From Bacteroides uniformis (lineage in GTDB: Bacteria; Bacteroidota; Bacteroidia; Bacteroidales; Bacteroidaceae), in contig NZ_CP102263.1 in assembly GCF_025147485.1 (NCBI RefSeq), forward strand, positions 2,989,501-3,053,500: 64,000 nucleotides of DNA, in the 5' to 3' direction. Positions 40,918 to 49,170 of the stretch are shown one piece after another (the stretch's first letter is position 1; the number at the start of each line of letters is the position of its first letter). The position numbers and the translations under genes are program-made. The notes beneath the pieces were generated by a model. The model worked only from the letters and a program-made list of their open reading frames with translations. It made no database searches and had not been told where the DNA came from.

Positions 40918-41493
40918 ATGAAGGTATTGATTCTTAACGGTAGTCCTCGTCGTCATGGCAACATGTCGAAAATGTTGGAGCTGATGAAGCAGGAACTTGA
41001 AGGCTGCGGAGTTGGAACAGTTTATATAGACGTTCCACAGTTGCAGGTACATCCCTGCATCGGTTGCATGAAGTGTCGCAGTTCATTGAAGTGTTGTCTG
41101 CCCGAGGATGGGGCACAGAGAGTGTTGCAGTCTATGAAAGAAGCCGATGCAGTGATAATCGGTGCCCCTTGCTATTGGGGAAACATGCCGGGAGAAGTGA
41201 AAGTGCTTTTCGACCGTATGGTTTACGGTATGATGGGGGAGAACTCCTGGGGAATGCCCCTTCCGCTTCATAAGGGCAAGAAAGCGATTGTGGTAAGCAC
41301 TTGTACTACCCCTTATCCTTTCAATATTCTCTATAATCAGACGCACGGTGTGGTGAAAGCTTTCAGGGAGATTCTGAAATGGAGTGGTTTCAAGATTGTG
41401 AAAACCATTGAGAGGGGAGGTACTAAGAAGCATCCTGAGCTGACGGAAAAGGATATGCGGAACTGCAAGAAAGCAGTGCACAAATTATTGTAA
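40918..41493 (+). CDS. flavodoxin-fold NAD(P)H-dependent oxidoreductase / iron-sulfur flavoprotein-like
   Basis: A 191-aa FMN-binding protein with the N-terminal LILNGSPRRHGNMSKML phosphate loop and a Cys-rich segment CIGCMKCRSSLKCC (residues 44-57), typical of iron-sulfur flavoprotein-like enzymes, then GAPCYWGNMPGEVKVLFDR. It could reduce quinones, nitro compounds or oxygen species; I cannot choose. The FKBP gene follows 18 bp later, so they may be co-transcribed. Confidence 0.85.
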   Translation: MKVLILNGSPRRHGNMSKMLELMKQELEGCGVGTVYIDVPQLQVHPCIGCMKCRSSLKCCLPEDGAQRVLQSMKEADAVIIGAPCYWGNMPGEVKVLFDRMVYGMMGENSWGMPLPLHKGKKAIVVSTCTTPYPFNILYNQTHGVVKAFREILKWSGFKIVKTIERGGTKKHPELTEKDMRNCKKAVHKLL

Positions 41494-41511
41494 AGTATTG
41501 AAAAAGTCAAT

Positions 41512-41913
41512 ATGAGTAGAAAAGAAGAATATAAATTGCAGAACGAACAGTTTCTGGAGCAGTTGCGTACGGCAGAAGGAATCAAGGAATTGCCTTGCGG
41601 CATACTTTATCGGGTATTGGAGGAAGGCAGAGACGGTCCGACACCACGTCTCAACAGTGTAGTATCTGTGCATTATAAAGGCACTCTTATCAATGGGCGT
41701 GAGTTCGATAATTCGTGGAAACGGAAGTGTCCGGAGGCTTTTCGTCTGAATGAAGTGATTGAGGGCTGGCAGATTGCCTTGCTACGAATGCATCCCGGAA
41801 GTCGTTGGATTGTATATATCCCTTACACCATGGGATACGGTACACGTACCAGTGGACCCATTCCGGCGTATTCCACACTGATATTTGAAGTGGAATTACT
41901 AAATATCTCGTGA
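41512..41913 (+). CDS. FKBP-type peptidyl-prolyl isomerase, cytoplasmic
   Basis: A 133-aa protein without signal peptide. The C-terminal 85 residues are an FKBP domain: SVHYKGTLINGREFDNS, VIEGWQIALLRMHPGSRWIVYIP and MGYGTRTSGPIPAYSTLIFEVELL. It would speed proline isomerisation during folding. The common YGxxxxGxIPPNAxL ends as IPAYSTL here. It follows a flavoprotein gene with an 18-bp gap. Confidence 0.93.
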   Translation: MSRKEEYKLQNEQFLEQLRTAEGIKELPCGILYRVLEEGRDGPTPRLNSVVSVHYKGTLINGREFDNSWKRKCPEAFRLNEVIEGWQIALLRMHPGSRWIVYIPYTMGYGTRTSGPIPAYSTLIFEVELLNIS

Positions 41914-41977
41914 CACTGCTGAACAATTTGCTTTTTTATCTTGTTCTCATATAAGAATTTAGAAAAACTCAATAGGT

Positions 41978-42160
41978 ATGAATATAGATAAGAAAGCAGG
42001 GCATATTGACCCGAAAGTAGCATTGTCCCAGGCAGAACATGAAAAGGGAACAGTACCCGGACAACAGATTGGCCTTTACGGTAATGCAGACAAGAGAGAT
42101 GTTCGTCAGGTCGTAAAGATTCTGAATCCTGACAAAAACAGTATGGAGAGCAGAGGTTAA
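41978..42160 (+). CDS. 60-aa hypothetical protein
   Basis: A short polar protein, no signal peptide or membrane segment (MNIDKKAGHIDPKVALSQAE start, C-terminal half with NADKRDVRQVVKIL). A terminator hairpin overlaps its stop codon, and it lies 64 bp after the FKBP gene, both supporting a real gene at the end of that transcript. I do not recognise a function. Confidence 0.7.
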   Translation: MNIDKKAGHIDPKVALSQAEHEKGTVPGQQIGLYGNADKRDVRQVVKILNPDKNSMESRG

Positions 42161-42175
42161 CCCTCTGCTTTTTTT
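42149..42175 (+). terminator. Terminator overlapping the stop of the 60-aa gene
   Basis: Stem AGCAGAGG/CCTCTGCT around a TTAAC loop that includes the TAA stop codon, then TTTTTTT. Confidence 0.88.
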
Positions 42176-42226
42176 ATTACATGCCTCTTTCTTCGTCGAG
42201 TCCAGATGATTTGTTGGAGGGTTTTG

Positions 42227-42234
42227 TATCTTTG
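42227..42234 (+). promoter_or_regulatory. -7 element upstream of the second MATE gene
   Basis: TATCTTTG, about 36 nt before the start codon; no -33 TTTG at a normal distance. Confidence 0.45.
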
Positions 42235-42269
42235 TACCCGGAAATGAAACTCTTAAAAACAAAAGCAGG

Positions 42270-43610
42270 ATGCTACGGAAAGGAGACCTCACTCAAGGAG
42301 GCATAACCGGTACTTTATTACATTTTACCCTACCCATGATGGTAGGGTCTTTTTTGCAGCAATGCTACAACATTGCAGATACGCTCATTGTAGGCCAATG
42401 CATTGGTGCAGGGGCGTTGGCGGCGGTCGGTTCGGCATACACATTGATGGTTTTCCTTATATCCGTTTTGCTGGGACTGGCGATGGGCAGTGGCACTGTG
42501 TTCTCTTTACATTATGGTGCCGGAAACCATGTAGCACTGCGTCGTAGCATATTCAGTTCGTTTGTACTGATAGGTATCGTGACATTGATACTGAATGTAG
42601 CCGTTTTTATCTGGCTCGACCCTATTCTCCGGCTGTTGCAGGTCCCGCAAGACATATACGGCATGATGCGCAGCTACTTGTGGATAATCTTCTGCGGTAT
42701 AGTTTTCACCTTTATCTATAACTTCTACGCATCTCTGCTGCGTGCAGTAGGGGATTCTGTCACTCCGCTTTGGTTTCTGGCAGTTTCTGTCGTTCTGAAT
42801 ATAGCGCTCGACTTGTTTTTTATCCTACAACTGGATTGGGGGATTCAGGGTGCGGCTGCGGCCACTGTCCTCGCTCAAGGAGTAGCTGCTCTGGGCATCA
42901 TCATTTATACTTACAGAAGGCGTCCGGAACTGCGATGGCATCATGAAGATATGTGTTTTGACCGTACTTGCTTGAAGGAAATAGCTTCCTTCTCTACACT
43001 GACTTGCATCCAACAGTCGGTGATGAATCTGGGAATCCTGATGGTACAGGGACTTGTCAACAGCTTTGGAACAGCGGTAATGGCAGCTTTTGCGGCAGCT
43101 GTGAAGATTGACTCTTTCGCCTATATGCCCGTGCAGGAATTTGGGAACGCCTTTTCCACCTTTATTGCACAGAACTTCGGGGCCGGACGTTACGACCGTA
43201 TCCACCGGGGTGTTCGCAGTGCATTTGTCACGGCTGTTGTTTTTTCGCTCCTTGTGTCCGTATTGGTTTTCATCTTTGCCAAACCGTTGATACTTATCTT
43301 TGTCCGTCCGGACGAAACGGAGATTATTGCGGTGGGAGTGGCGTACCTACGCATTGAAGGTGCTTTCTACTGTGGCATCGGTATCTTGTTTTTGCTGTAC
43401 GGATACTACCGGGCCATCCGTATGCCGGGCATGTCTGTTGTGCTGACCGTGCTGTCGCTGGGCACCCGTGTAGTTCTTTCTTACTGGCTTGCTTCGATAC
43501 CTGAGATTGGGGTGACAGGCATCTGGTGGTCCATCCCCATCGGCTGGCTGATTGCCGACGTGGTCGGTATCTGGTGCTATCGGTATGTTAAAGGAGTTAG
43601 AGGGAGTTAA
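42270..43610 (+). CDS. MATE family efflux transporter (second)
   Basis: A 446-aa exporter with about twelve helices. The N-terminus LRKGDLTQGGITGTLLHFTLPMM and NIADTLIVGQCIGAGALAAVG match the NorM/DinF-type branch more common in Bacteroides, and differ from the MATE at 17455. The second half has QEFGNAFSTFIAQNFGAGRYDR. It ends 4 bp inside the convergent glycerate kinase gene. Substrate unknown. Confidence 0.92.
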   Translation: MLRKGDLTQGGITGTLLHFTLPMMVGSFLQQCYNIADTLIVGQCIGAGALAAVGSAYTLMVFLISVLLGLAMGSGTVFSLHYGAGNHVALRRSIFSSFVLIGIVTLILNVAVFIWLDPILRLLQVPQDIYGMMRSYLWIIFCGIVFTFIYNFYASLLRAVGDSVTPLWFLAVSVVLNIALDLFFILQLDWGIQGAAAATVLAQGVAALGIIIYTYRRRPELRWHHEDMCFDRTCLKEIASFSTLTCIQQSVMNLGILMVQGLVNSFGTAVMAAFAAAVKIDSFAYMPVQEFGNAFSTFIAQNFGAGRYDRIHRGVRSAFVTAVVFSLLVSVLVFIFAKPLILIFVRPDETEIIAVGVAYLRIEGAFYCGIGILFLLYGYYRAIRMPGMSVVLTVLSLGTRVVLSYWLASIPEIGVTGIWWSIPIGWLIADVVGIWCYRYVKGVRGS

Positions 43611-44764
43611 AAGAAAATCCGGCAAATTTGCTCCACTGTCCTTTGGATATTTTCTTGAGCAAACTCGGGTTGCATGGCCTGCTCCAAAGAGATGGGAGAG
43701 GGGGTAATGGAGAATACGCCCCGGAATCCGGCTGCATTCAGTATCCCGGCATCCTCTATCGCTCCTGCCAGCAGGATGACGGGAATATGTTGCCTCCTTG
43801 CTTCCTGCAAGATGCCCGAAGGTACTTTCCCCATAAGAGTCTGCCGGTCCGATTTCCCTTCTCCGGTGATGAGGAGGTCGGCATCCTTAATCTTTTCTGC
43901 AAAGTCCAGAGTTTCCAAAAGAAGCTCTATGCCGGGTTTCAACTGTGCATCCAGAAATGCGTGGAGACCGCCCCCCATACCGCCTGCCGCACCGGCACCG
44001 GGATGCAAGGATACGTCTTTGCCGGTAGTGTGGAATATGACGTCTGAAAGATGCTGCATGGCAATATCCAGTTCCTTCACCATATCCGCGTCTGCTCCTT
44101 TTTGGGGAGCGAATACGTGGGCTGCTCCATTGGGACCGAAGAAAGGATTGCGTACATCACACGCCGTCGTGAAACATGCCTTTTTCAGTGCGGGATGGGC
44201 AGAAGAGCTGTCTATGGAGCTGATTTCCGATAGAAGGGCACCGCATAGGGCGATGCCTTTTTCCATGCTTCCCACTTCGTGTCCTTCTTTATCGAAGAAA
44301 CGGAATCCCAATGCTTGCAGCATTCCCAGACCGGCATCGTTCGTGGCGCTCCCTCCAAGTCCGATGACGAAACGGAGGCATCCCCGTTCCAAGGCATCGT
44401 GTATCAGTTCGCCCGTTCCGAAGGTGGTGGTTTTCATCGGATTCCTTTTGTCGGCAGGAACCAGTGGCAGGCCGCTGATGGCAGCCATTTCTACGAATGC
44501 GGTATTGCCGTCTCCGGAGATGCCGTAACTGGCATCGCACGGTTGCATCAACGGGTCGTGGGCACGGACGGTGATACGTTTTCCGTTACTGGCTGCAAGT
44601 AGGACGTCGAGCATGCCTTCTCCACCGTCGGCCACGGGGAGCACGATGGTTTGGCATTCGGGACATGCGGCATGTACCCCTTGGGCGGCAGCTTCTCCGG
44701 CTTCTGCCGAGGTGAGGCATCCTTTGAAGGAATCGATGGCAATCACTATCTTTTGAGGCTTCAT
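43607..44764 (-). CDS. glycerate kinase (GarK/GlxK family)
   Basis: A 385-aa kinase that phosphorylates glycerate to 2-phosphoglycerate. Family motifs are KIVIAIDSFKGCLTSAEA at the N-terminus, PVADGGEGMLDVL, GLGGSATNDAGLGMLQALGF and GAGAAGGMGGGL. The frame is open to 44818 but ATG 44764 (MKPQKIVIAIDSFKG) is the start conserved in position, so I choose it. Monocistronic, convergent with the MATE gene. Confidence 0.93.
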   Translation of the reverse strand: MKPQKIVIAIDSFKGCLTSAEAGEAAAQGVHAACPECQTIVLPVADGGEGMLDVLLAASNGKRITVRAHDPLMQPCDASYGISGDGNTAFVEMAAISGLPLVPADKRNPMKTTTFGTGELIHDALERGCLRFVIGLGGSATNDAGLGMLQALGFRFFDKEGHEVGSMEKGIALCGALLSEISSIDSSSAHPALKKACFTTACDVRNPFFGPNGAAHVFAPQKGADADMVKELDIAMQHLSDVIFHTTGKDVSLHPGAGAAGGMGGGLHAFLDAQLKPGIELLLETLDFAEKIKDADLLITGEGKSDRQTLMGKVPSGILQEARRQHIPVILLAGAIEDAGILNAAGFRGVFSITPSPISLEQAMQPEFAQENIQRTVEQICRIFF

Positions 44765-45214
44765 TTTAAATAACTGGTAGTCTATTTTCTGGAGGATCGA
44801 TCCAGCCTGCAGATACATGTTCTTAGGTTGCGGATATCTGTTTTAAGTGCGAAAATAAAGCTTATTTTCAATACTTACAATGTTTAGTTCAAATAGTTTG
44901 AAACTTTCTTCAGATGATTTGGAAGTCCTTTGTTAAATGTTAGAGAGGATAATTTGACGTTTTTGTCATGTCTATTTTCGTAGGAAAAAAAGTTAGATAA
45001 AATAAACTATCGATACTTATATTCTTTGGTGCGTAAAATTCTTAAAAAGAAGAGCGAGTAATAGTAGAAAATAATATAGTTTCACTGAAAAATATCTATT
45101 TTTGCGGTAGATATACTTTTATGAAGGTTTTCGATAGGTATATTTTCATATGAATTGTCTCAAAAGTGAGTAATATTAGTTTAATGGTCGATAGGTTTAT
45201 AAAAATAATAATTT
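44765..45214. other. AT-rich intergenic stretch at the edge of an accessory scar
   Basis: No ORF longer than a few dozen codons. Base composition drops sharply to A/T-rich right after the glycerate kinase start region. One AGGTTGCGGATA copy (44825-44836) repeats the 12-mer of the 7654 array. A TATTTTTG at 45097-45104 is a possible -7 element for the next gene. Confidence 0.6.
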
Positions 45215-45946
45215 ATGCTATATCATTATACATCATTAGCAACATTTGCGTTGATTTTGACAACAAAGTCTATTAAGTTTAATCGCTTGGATTTAGTAGA
45301 TGATCCGGATGAGAGTTTGTTTGGCTATGGGGATAGCGACATGAAATTGAATTCATCTTCGTTTGTTTCGTGTTGGACAGAGGATAAAGTAGAGAATATT
45401 GCTCTATGGAAAATGTATACAGACTTGAAAGGAGTGAGAATCGGGCTTGACAAGGATATGTTTGTTGTATATAAAATTAATGATAAAACTTCTTTTCTTA
45501 AAGAAAGATTCTATCGTGATGGACATTTAGCAGTAAGTAGTGATATGAATAATACAGAACCTTGTAATGTAAAGTATGATTTAAAAGATGATAATGATGC
45601 TGTTAAATGTTATAAAGAATATGCTGTTTCTTGTAAGAACGGTGACATTTTGCTTCATACTAATGAAATAGGGATTCATAAAAAGAAGTATTGGGATTTT
45701 CAAAAAGAGGCACGTTTCATAATAAGGGGAATGTCTGTTAATGAAAAAGGAGCTATTATAGATAGACCTCTTGAAAGAGAATCTTTTTATATACCGTTAA
45801 AATGGGAAGCTATGAAAAAAATGCAAGTTGTTTTAGGACCTAAAGCAGGAGAAGGTGAAAGAGCTATAGTTGATGCTTTGCTCTATAAAATTTTTCAAGA
45901 TGATCATGATATTGATGTAAAAAAGAGTGTTGTAAGGATTAGATAA
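45215..45946 (+). CDS. DUF2971 family protein
   Basis: A 243-aa cytoplasmic protein with the family start LYHYTSLATFALILTTKSIKFNRL, the NDPxE-like VDDPDES and an S..CWTE segment (FVSCWTEDKVENIALWKMY). The family is of unknown function and is patchily distributed, often in genomic islands. Codon use is far more A/T-rich than in the flanking genes, so recent transfer is likely. It stands next to decayed gene fragments. Confidence 0.75.
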   Translation: MLYHYTSLATFALILTTKSIKFNRLDLVDDPDESLFGYGDSDMKLNSSSFVSCWTEDKVENIALWKMYTDLKGVRIGLDKDMFVVYKINDKTSFLKERFYRDGHLAVSSDMNNTEPCNVKYDLKDDNDAVKCYKEYAVSCKNGDILLHTNEIGIHKKKYWDFQKEARFIIRGMSVNEKGAIIDRPLERESFYIPLKWEAMKKMQVVLGPKAGEGERAIVDALLYKIFQDDHDIDVKKSVVRIR

Positions 45947-45999
45947 TGATAGAATTTTACCTAAGTTTGTAAATGACATTTGGCTAAAATAAAATTTGA

Positions 46000-46132
46000 A
46001 TAACCAAGAGATAGAGGTTTTACAGAGAATTTTCAAAGAACGTCAGTCAACATCCAAAGTGTTTGTACATTCTAAGAGCATTTGGAAAAAGTGATGTTGA
46101 CATATGTGTTATTGTGATGGCGAAAGTGTTCT
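46000..46132 (+). pseudogene. Decayed nucleotidyltransferase-like fragment
   Basis: One frame gives NQEIEVLQRIFKERQSTSKV then FVHSKSIWKK and stops; the next frame continues at once with SDVDICVIVMAKVF. Joined across one frameshift in a run of A (near 46085-46090), this matches the pattern of small MNT-type nucleotidyltransferases: a helix, a degenerate GSR-like turn (HSK) and the metal-binding SDVD. It is too short and disrupted to be active. The assignment is tentative. Confidence 0.4.
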
Positions 46133-46162
46133 AGTCTCTTACAAAAGGCTTTCATCAAAGGA

Positions 46163-46345
46163 TTGTTTGGTTATAAGGAAGTAATGTCCACTTCTATGAC
46201 AACTATATTGGAGGAAATTAAGTGTGGCTTGCAAGTTACTAAAGCTACTCTCAAAATTATTGCTGTAAGTACTGGTGAATCGGAATTGACATATGATATG
46301 CGTGAGCAAGAAAAATATGAGAATCTGTTGGCACATATTTATTGA
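46163..46345 (+). pseudogene. Short A/T-rich ORF of unknown origin, probably a remnant
   Basis: A 60-codon frame (MFGYKEVMSTSMTTILEEIK start, ending ENLLAHIY). I do not recognise it. It has no clear ribosome site and lies between two decayed fragments with the same base composition, so it is probably a relic rather than a gene. Confidence 0.3.
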
Positions 46346-46385
46346 TATTTCACTCTTTTTTATCTTCTTGATGGAGTAGAGTTTT

Positions 46386-46568
46386 TTGTTCCAATGGATG
46401 AAGTCCGGCAGATTAAAAGTTGCGGAGAAGTTGTCAGAGCTACATGACGAACTACGTACATGTAATGATTTTAGTAGTCCAAGTGAACTTCGCAATTTGA
46501 ATATTTTTATCACTTGTCTGTTCTTTTGCTTTTTTACCGAAGACATAGGCTTTTTTGTGCATGACTAA
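46386..46568 (+). pseudogene. Remnant of an MmeI-type DNA methyltransferase/restriction protein
   Basis: A 60-codon frame contains KVAEKLSELHDELR, then SELRNLNIFITCLFFCFFTED followed by IGFF and a stop. This is the pattern seen near the N-terminus of large MmeI-like class I SAM-dependent DNA methyltransferases (…LHDELR…LNxFLxRLLFCLFAEDTGIF…). Only about 55 of the roughly 900 residues remain, so the gene is dead. No methyltransferase catalytic motif is left nearby. Confidence 0.5.
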
Positions 46569-46612
46569 TTCACTGGTGTAAGGACATAACAGCGTAAAAA
46601 TCTCTTTTCTTA

Positions 46613-46644
46613 TTTCTACCACTTTTGATTTTGCATTATCTTTG
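46613..46644 (+). promoter_or_regulatory. Promoter of yigZ, apparently leaderless
   Basis: TTTC (46613-46616), 20 nt, TATCTTTG (46637-46644), then CAGC and ATG. The layout is the same as at the histidine kinase gene. Confidence 0.55.
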
Positions 46645-46648
46645 CAGC

Positions 46649-47245
46649 ATGAGCGAAGATACGTATAAAACCATCGTTGCCCCTTCCGAGGGCATTTACA
46701 CTGAAAAGCGCAGCAAGTTCATTGCTATTGCCCTGCCGGTGCGTACAGTAGAGGAGGTGAAGGCGCATCTGGAAACTTACCAGAAGAAATACTACGACGC
46801 CCGCCACGTGTGTTACGCCTACATGTTGGGCCATGAGCGGAAGGACTTCCGTGCCAACGACAACGGCGAGCCATCGGGTACGGCAGGCAAGCCGATTCTG
46901 GGACAAATCAATTCCAACGAACTGACGGATATTCTCGTCATCGTAGTGCGCTACTTCGGCGGTATCAAGTTGGGTACGAGTGGACTGATTGTAGCTTATA
47001 AGGCTGCTGCCGCCGAAGCCATTGCCGCTGCCACCATCATTGAAAAGACGGTAGATGAGGCGGTGACTTTCCTCTTCGAATACCCCTTCATGAACGATGT
47101 GATGCGGGTGGTGAAGGAGGAGGAGCCGGAAATTCTGGAACAGTCGTATGATATGGACTGCCGTATGACGCTCCGCATCCGTCAGTCCATGATGCCGAAG
47201 TTGCGGGCACGGTTGGAGAAAGTAGAAACATTAAGGTTTGAATAA
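46649..47245 (+). CDS. YigZ/IMPACT family protein
   Basis: A 198-aa cytoplasmic protein of the UPF0029 family. Family signatures are EKRSKFIAIALPV, ARHVCYAYMLG, NDNGEPSGTAGKPIL and VVRYFGGIKLGTSGL, then a C-terminal ferredoxin-like subdomain. Eukaryotic IMPACT regulates Gcn2 by binding Gcn1; the bacterial role is unclear. ATG 46649 (MSEDTYKT) is chosen over an upstream extension that would run through the promoter. Confidence 0.93.
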   Translation: MSEDTYKTIVAPSEGIYTEKRSKFIAIALPVRTVEEVKAHLETYQKKYYDARHVCYAYMLGHERKDFRANDNGEPSGTAGKPILGQINSNELTDILVIVVRYFGGIKLGTSGLIVAYKAAAAEAIAAATIIEKTVDEAVTFLFEYPFMNDVMRVVKEEEPEILEQSYDMDCRMTLRIRQSMMPKLRARLEKVETLRFE

Positions 47246-47280
47246 TACAACAAATGGGATAAGAGCCCCTTTTAATAGGG

Positions 47281-47352
47281 AAGTTGTTCGTTTCCTTTAA
47301 CGGAACAAGTTGTTTTCCTATGAGGAACAGACTGTTTTCTTTGCGGAAACGG
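47281..47352 (+). repeat. Imperfect 22-26-bp tandem repeat with TTTCC...GGAAC units
   Basis: Three units: TTGTTCGTTTCCTTTAACGG, TTGTTTTCCTATGAGGAAC and CTGTTTTCTTTGCGGAAAC, each with TTTCC and GGAA(A)C as a small inverted repeat. They fill the gap between yigZ and the HpaII-like gene. Confidence 0.65.
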
Positions 47353-47402
47353 CACCACTCCTTATGAAAGGCTGACTCCCCCCTTTAAACAAAAGAAAGT
47401 TT

Positions 47403-48527
47403 ATGGCATTTAGTGCAACAAAAAGAGAACTGGGTGAGCTCTACACCTTCTTTCGCCTGCTGGCGGATGGAGCCGTGTCATTGGGCACACCGAAAGCTGA
47501 AAAAGACGAAACCCTGCGCTGGCCCGTTGCCTTGATACAGAGGGAAGAGCATGACGGTACGCGCCGTTACTATATCGAAGCGCAGGAAGTGCGCATTGTC
47601 AGCGGAACTGCCGGGAAGGACGGTTCGTTTGTTCCGGGCGAGAAGGAGGAACTGCGTTTCCCCCGCGAAGACTTTGGTGATGCGGCAGAGTTGGTTCTGC
47701 ATCTGCTGAAGAACGTTTCGGGCGAGGAAGTGGAAGTGTCCGAAGGTTTGGAAGCCTTTTTGGATGCTGTCAACATCTTCGACCTGGAAGCAAAGACGGA
47801 GGACCGTACCGACTTCTCCGTTGCCTTCTGGCATCCCGAAGCACCTCTAACGGGCTTCAATGTCCGTTGTCGTCTTACCCCGATGAATCCGTTGCTGGAC
47901 GGAGGGCGCACGGCGAATCTGAAGCTGGAGCAAAGCGGTGTCAAGTTTGCCGTGCCCACGGTGAACAAGGTGAATGCCCTGCCGGAATCTCCTACGGAAG
48001 TGGCAGAACGCATGATGATGATTGAGCGACTGGGCGGCGTGCTGAAGTATGCCGACGTTGCCGACCGCGTGTTCCGCTGCAACTTGCTGATGATAGACCT
48101 CCACTTCCCCCGCATGCTTGCCGAGATGGTACGCTTGATGCACTTGGACGGCATCACCCGCATCAGCGAATTGACGGAGCGCATCAAGGAGATGAATCCG
48201 TTGAAGATAAAGGACGAGTTGATAAACAAGCACCGCTTCTACGAGTTCAAGATGAAGCAGTTCCTGCTGGCACTTGCCCTCGGCATGCGCCCTGCCAAAA
48301 TTTATAACGGTACGGACTCTGCCGTCGAAGGCATCTTCCTGACGGACGGCAGCGGGCAGGTACTTTGCTACCACAAATCCCGTCCGCAGGTCTTTGCAGA
48401 CTTCCTCTATCAGAATACGCGTTTGGAGAAAGGTGCCGTAGAGAAAGATAAATACGGCTTCTTGGAGCGCGAGAACGGCGTCTGGTACTTCAAGCTGAAT
48501 GTAAAGATTGGGCTGGTGAAACGGTGA
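47403..48527 (+). CDS. HpaII-family restriction endonuclease-like protein, orphan
   Basis: A 374-aa cytoplasmic protein that I match, from memory of the family, to HpaII-type restriction enzymes: FSATKRELGELYTFFRLLAD at the start, then YDLEAKT-like IFDLEAKTEDRTDF, and GFNVRCRLTPMNPLLDGG followed by RTANLK, aligning with the GFSIKS...LLN...TNF block of HpaII. In that block a Lys thought to be catalytic is Arg here (NVRCR), so cleavage may be lost. There is no methyltransferase beside it. Base composition matches the core genes around it, so it is not a recent arrival. Confidence 0.55.
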   Translation: MAFSATKRELGELYTFFRLLADGAVSLGTPKAEKDETLRWPVALIQREEHDGTRRYYIEAQEVRIVSGTAGKDGSFVPGEKEELRFPREDFGDAAELVLHLLKNVSGEEVEVSEGLEAFLDAVNIFDLEAKTEDRTDFSVAFWHPEAPLTGFNVRCRLTPMNPLLDGGRTANLKLEQSGVKFAVPTVNKVNALPESPTEVAERMMMIERLGGVLKYADVADRVFRCNLLMIDLHFPRMLAEMVRLMHLDGITRISELTERIKEMNPLKIKDELINKHRFYEFKMKQFLLALALGMRPAKIYNGTDSAVEGIFLTDGSGQVLCYHKSRPQVFADFLYQNTRLEKGAVEKDKYGFLERENGVWYFKLNVKIGLVKR

Positions 48528-48591
48528 AACAGCCCCACTGAACACGTACTGATGTGCATTATCAACTATCAATTCTCAAATAAATAAATAA

Positions 48592-49155
48592 ATGAACGAG
48601 ACATTACAAACCATCAAGGCACGCCGCAGCGTCCGTGCCTATACGGAACAGCAAGTTTCCGCAGAAGATTTGAACCTTATCCTTGAGGCGGCTACCTATG
48701 CTCCCAGTGGTATGCATTTGGAGACGTGGCACTTTACCGCCATCCAGAATAAGGAGGTGCTGGAAGAGCTGAACGATAAAATCAAAGGTGCCTTTGCCAA
48801 GAGTGACGACCTCCATACACGGGAGCGTGGACACAGCCAGACTTATTGTTGCTACTATCATGCCCCCACGTTGGTCATTGTCTCCAATGAGCCGGACAAG
48901 TGGTGGGCCGGTATGGATTGTGCCTGCGCCTTGGAGAACATTTTTCTTGCAGCCAAGTCCCTCGGCATCGGTTCCTGCTGGATTAACCAGTTGGGGCAGA
49001 CCTGCGACGACCCCGATGTCCGCGCTTTCTTGACAAAGCTGGGTGTACCCGAGAGCCATAAGGTATATGGCTGCGCAGCCCTGGGATATGCTCCCGCCGA
49101 TGCTCCGGTGAAGGAGAAAAAGGTGAAGGAAGGTACGGTGACCATCATCCGCTAA
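48592..49155 (+). CDS. nitroreductase family protein
   Basis: A 187-aa FMN-dependent NAD(P)H oxidoreductase. It begins MNETLQTIKARRSVRAYTEQ with the FMN-phosphate Arg residues, has APSGMHLETWHF, and near the C-terminus the GIGSCWINQLG segment. Substrates could be nitro compounds, quinones or flavins. It follows the HpaII-like gene by 64 bp. Confidence 0.92.
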   Translation: MNETLQTIKARRSVRAYTEQQVSAEDLNLILEAATYAPSGMHLETWHFTAIQNKEVLEELNDKIKGAFAKSDDLHTRERGHSQTYCCYYHAPTLVIVSNEPDKWWAGMDCACALENIFLAAKSLGIGSCWINQLGQTCDDPDVRAFLTKLGVPESHKVYGCAALGYAPADAPVKEKKVKEGTVTIIR

Positions 49156-49170
49156 ACAGAGATACCCGCA

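Noticed and set aside
45215..45946. Calling the DUF2971 gene an anti-phage gene
   Set aside because: It lies beside restriction-type relics, but no defence activity is established for the family and the neighbours are dead.
46139..46546. 135-codon minus-strand frame over the decayed fragments
   Set aside because: No family features; the plus strand carries the recognisable methyltransferase relic.
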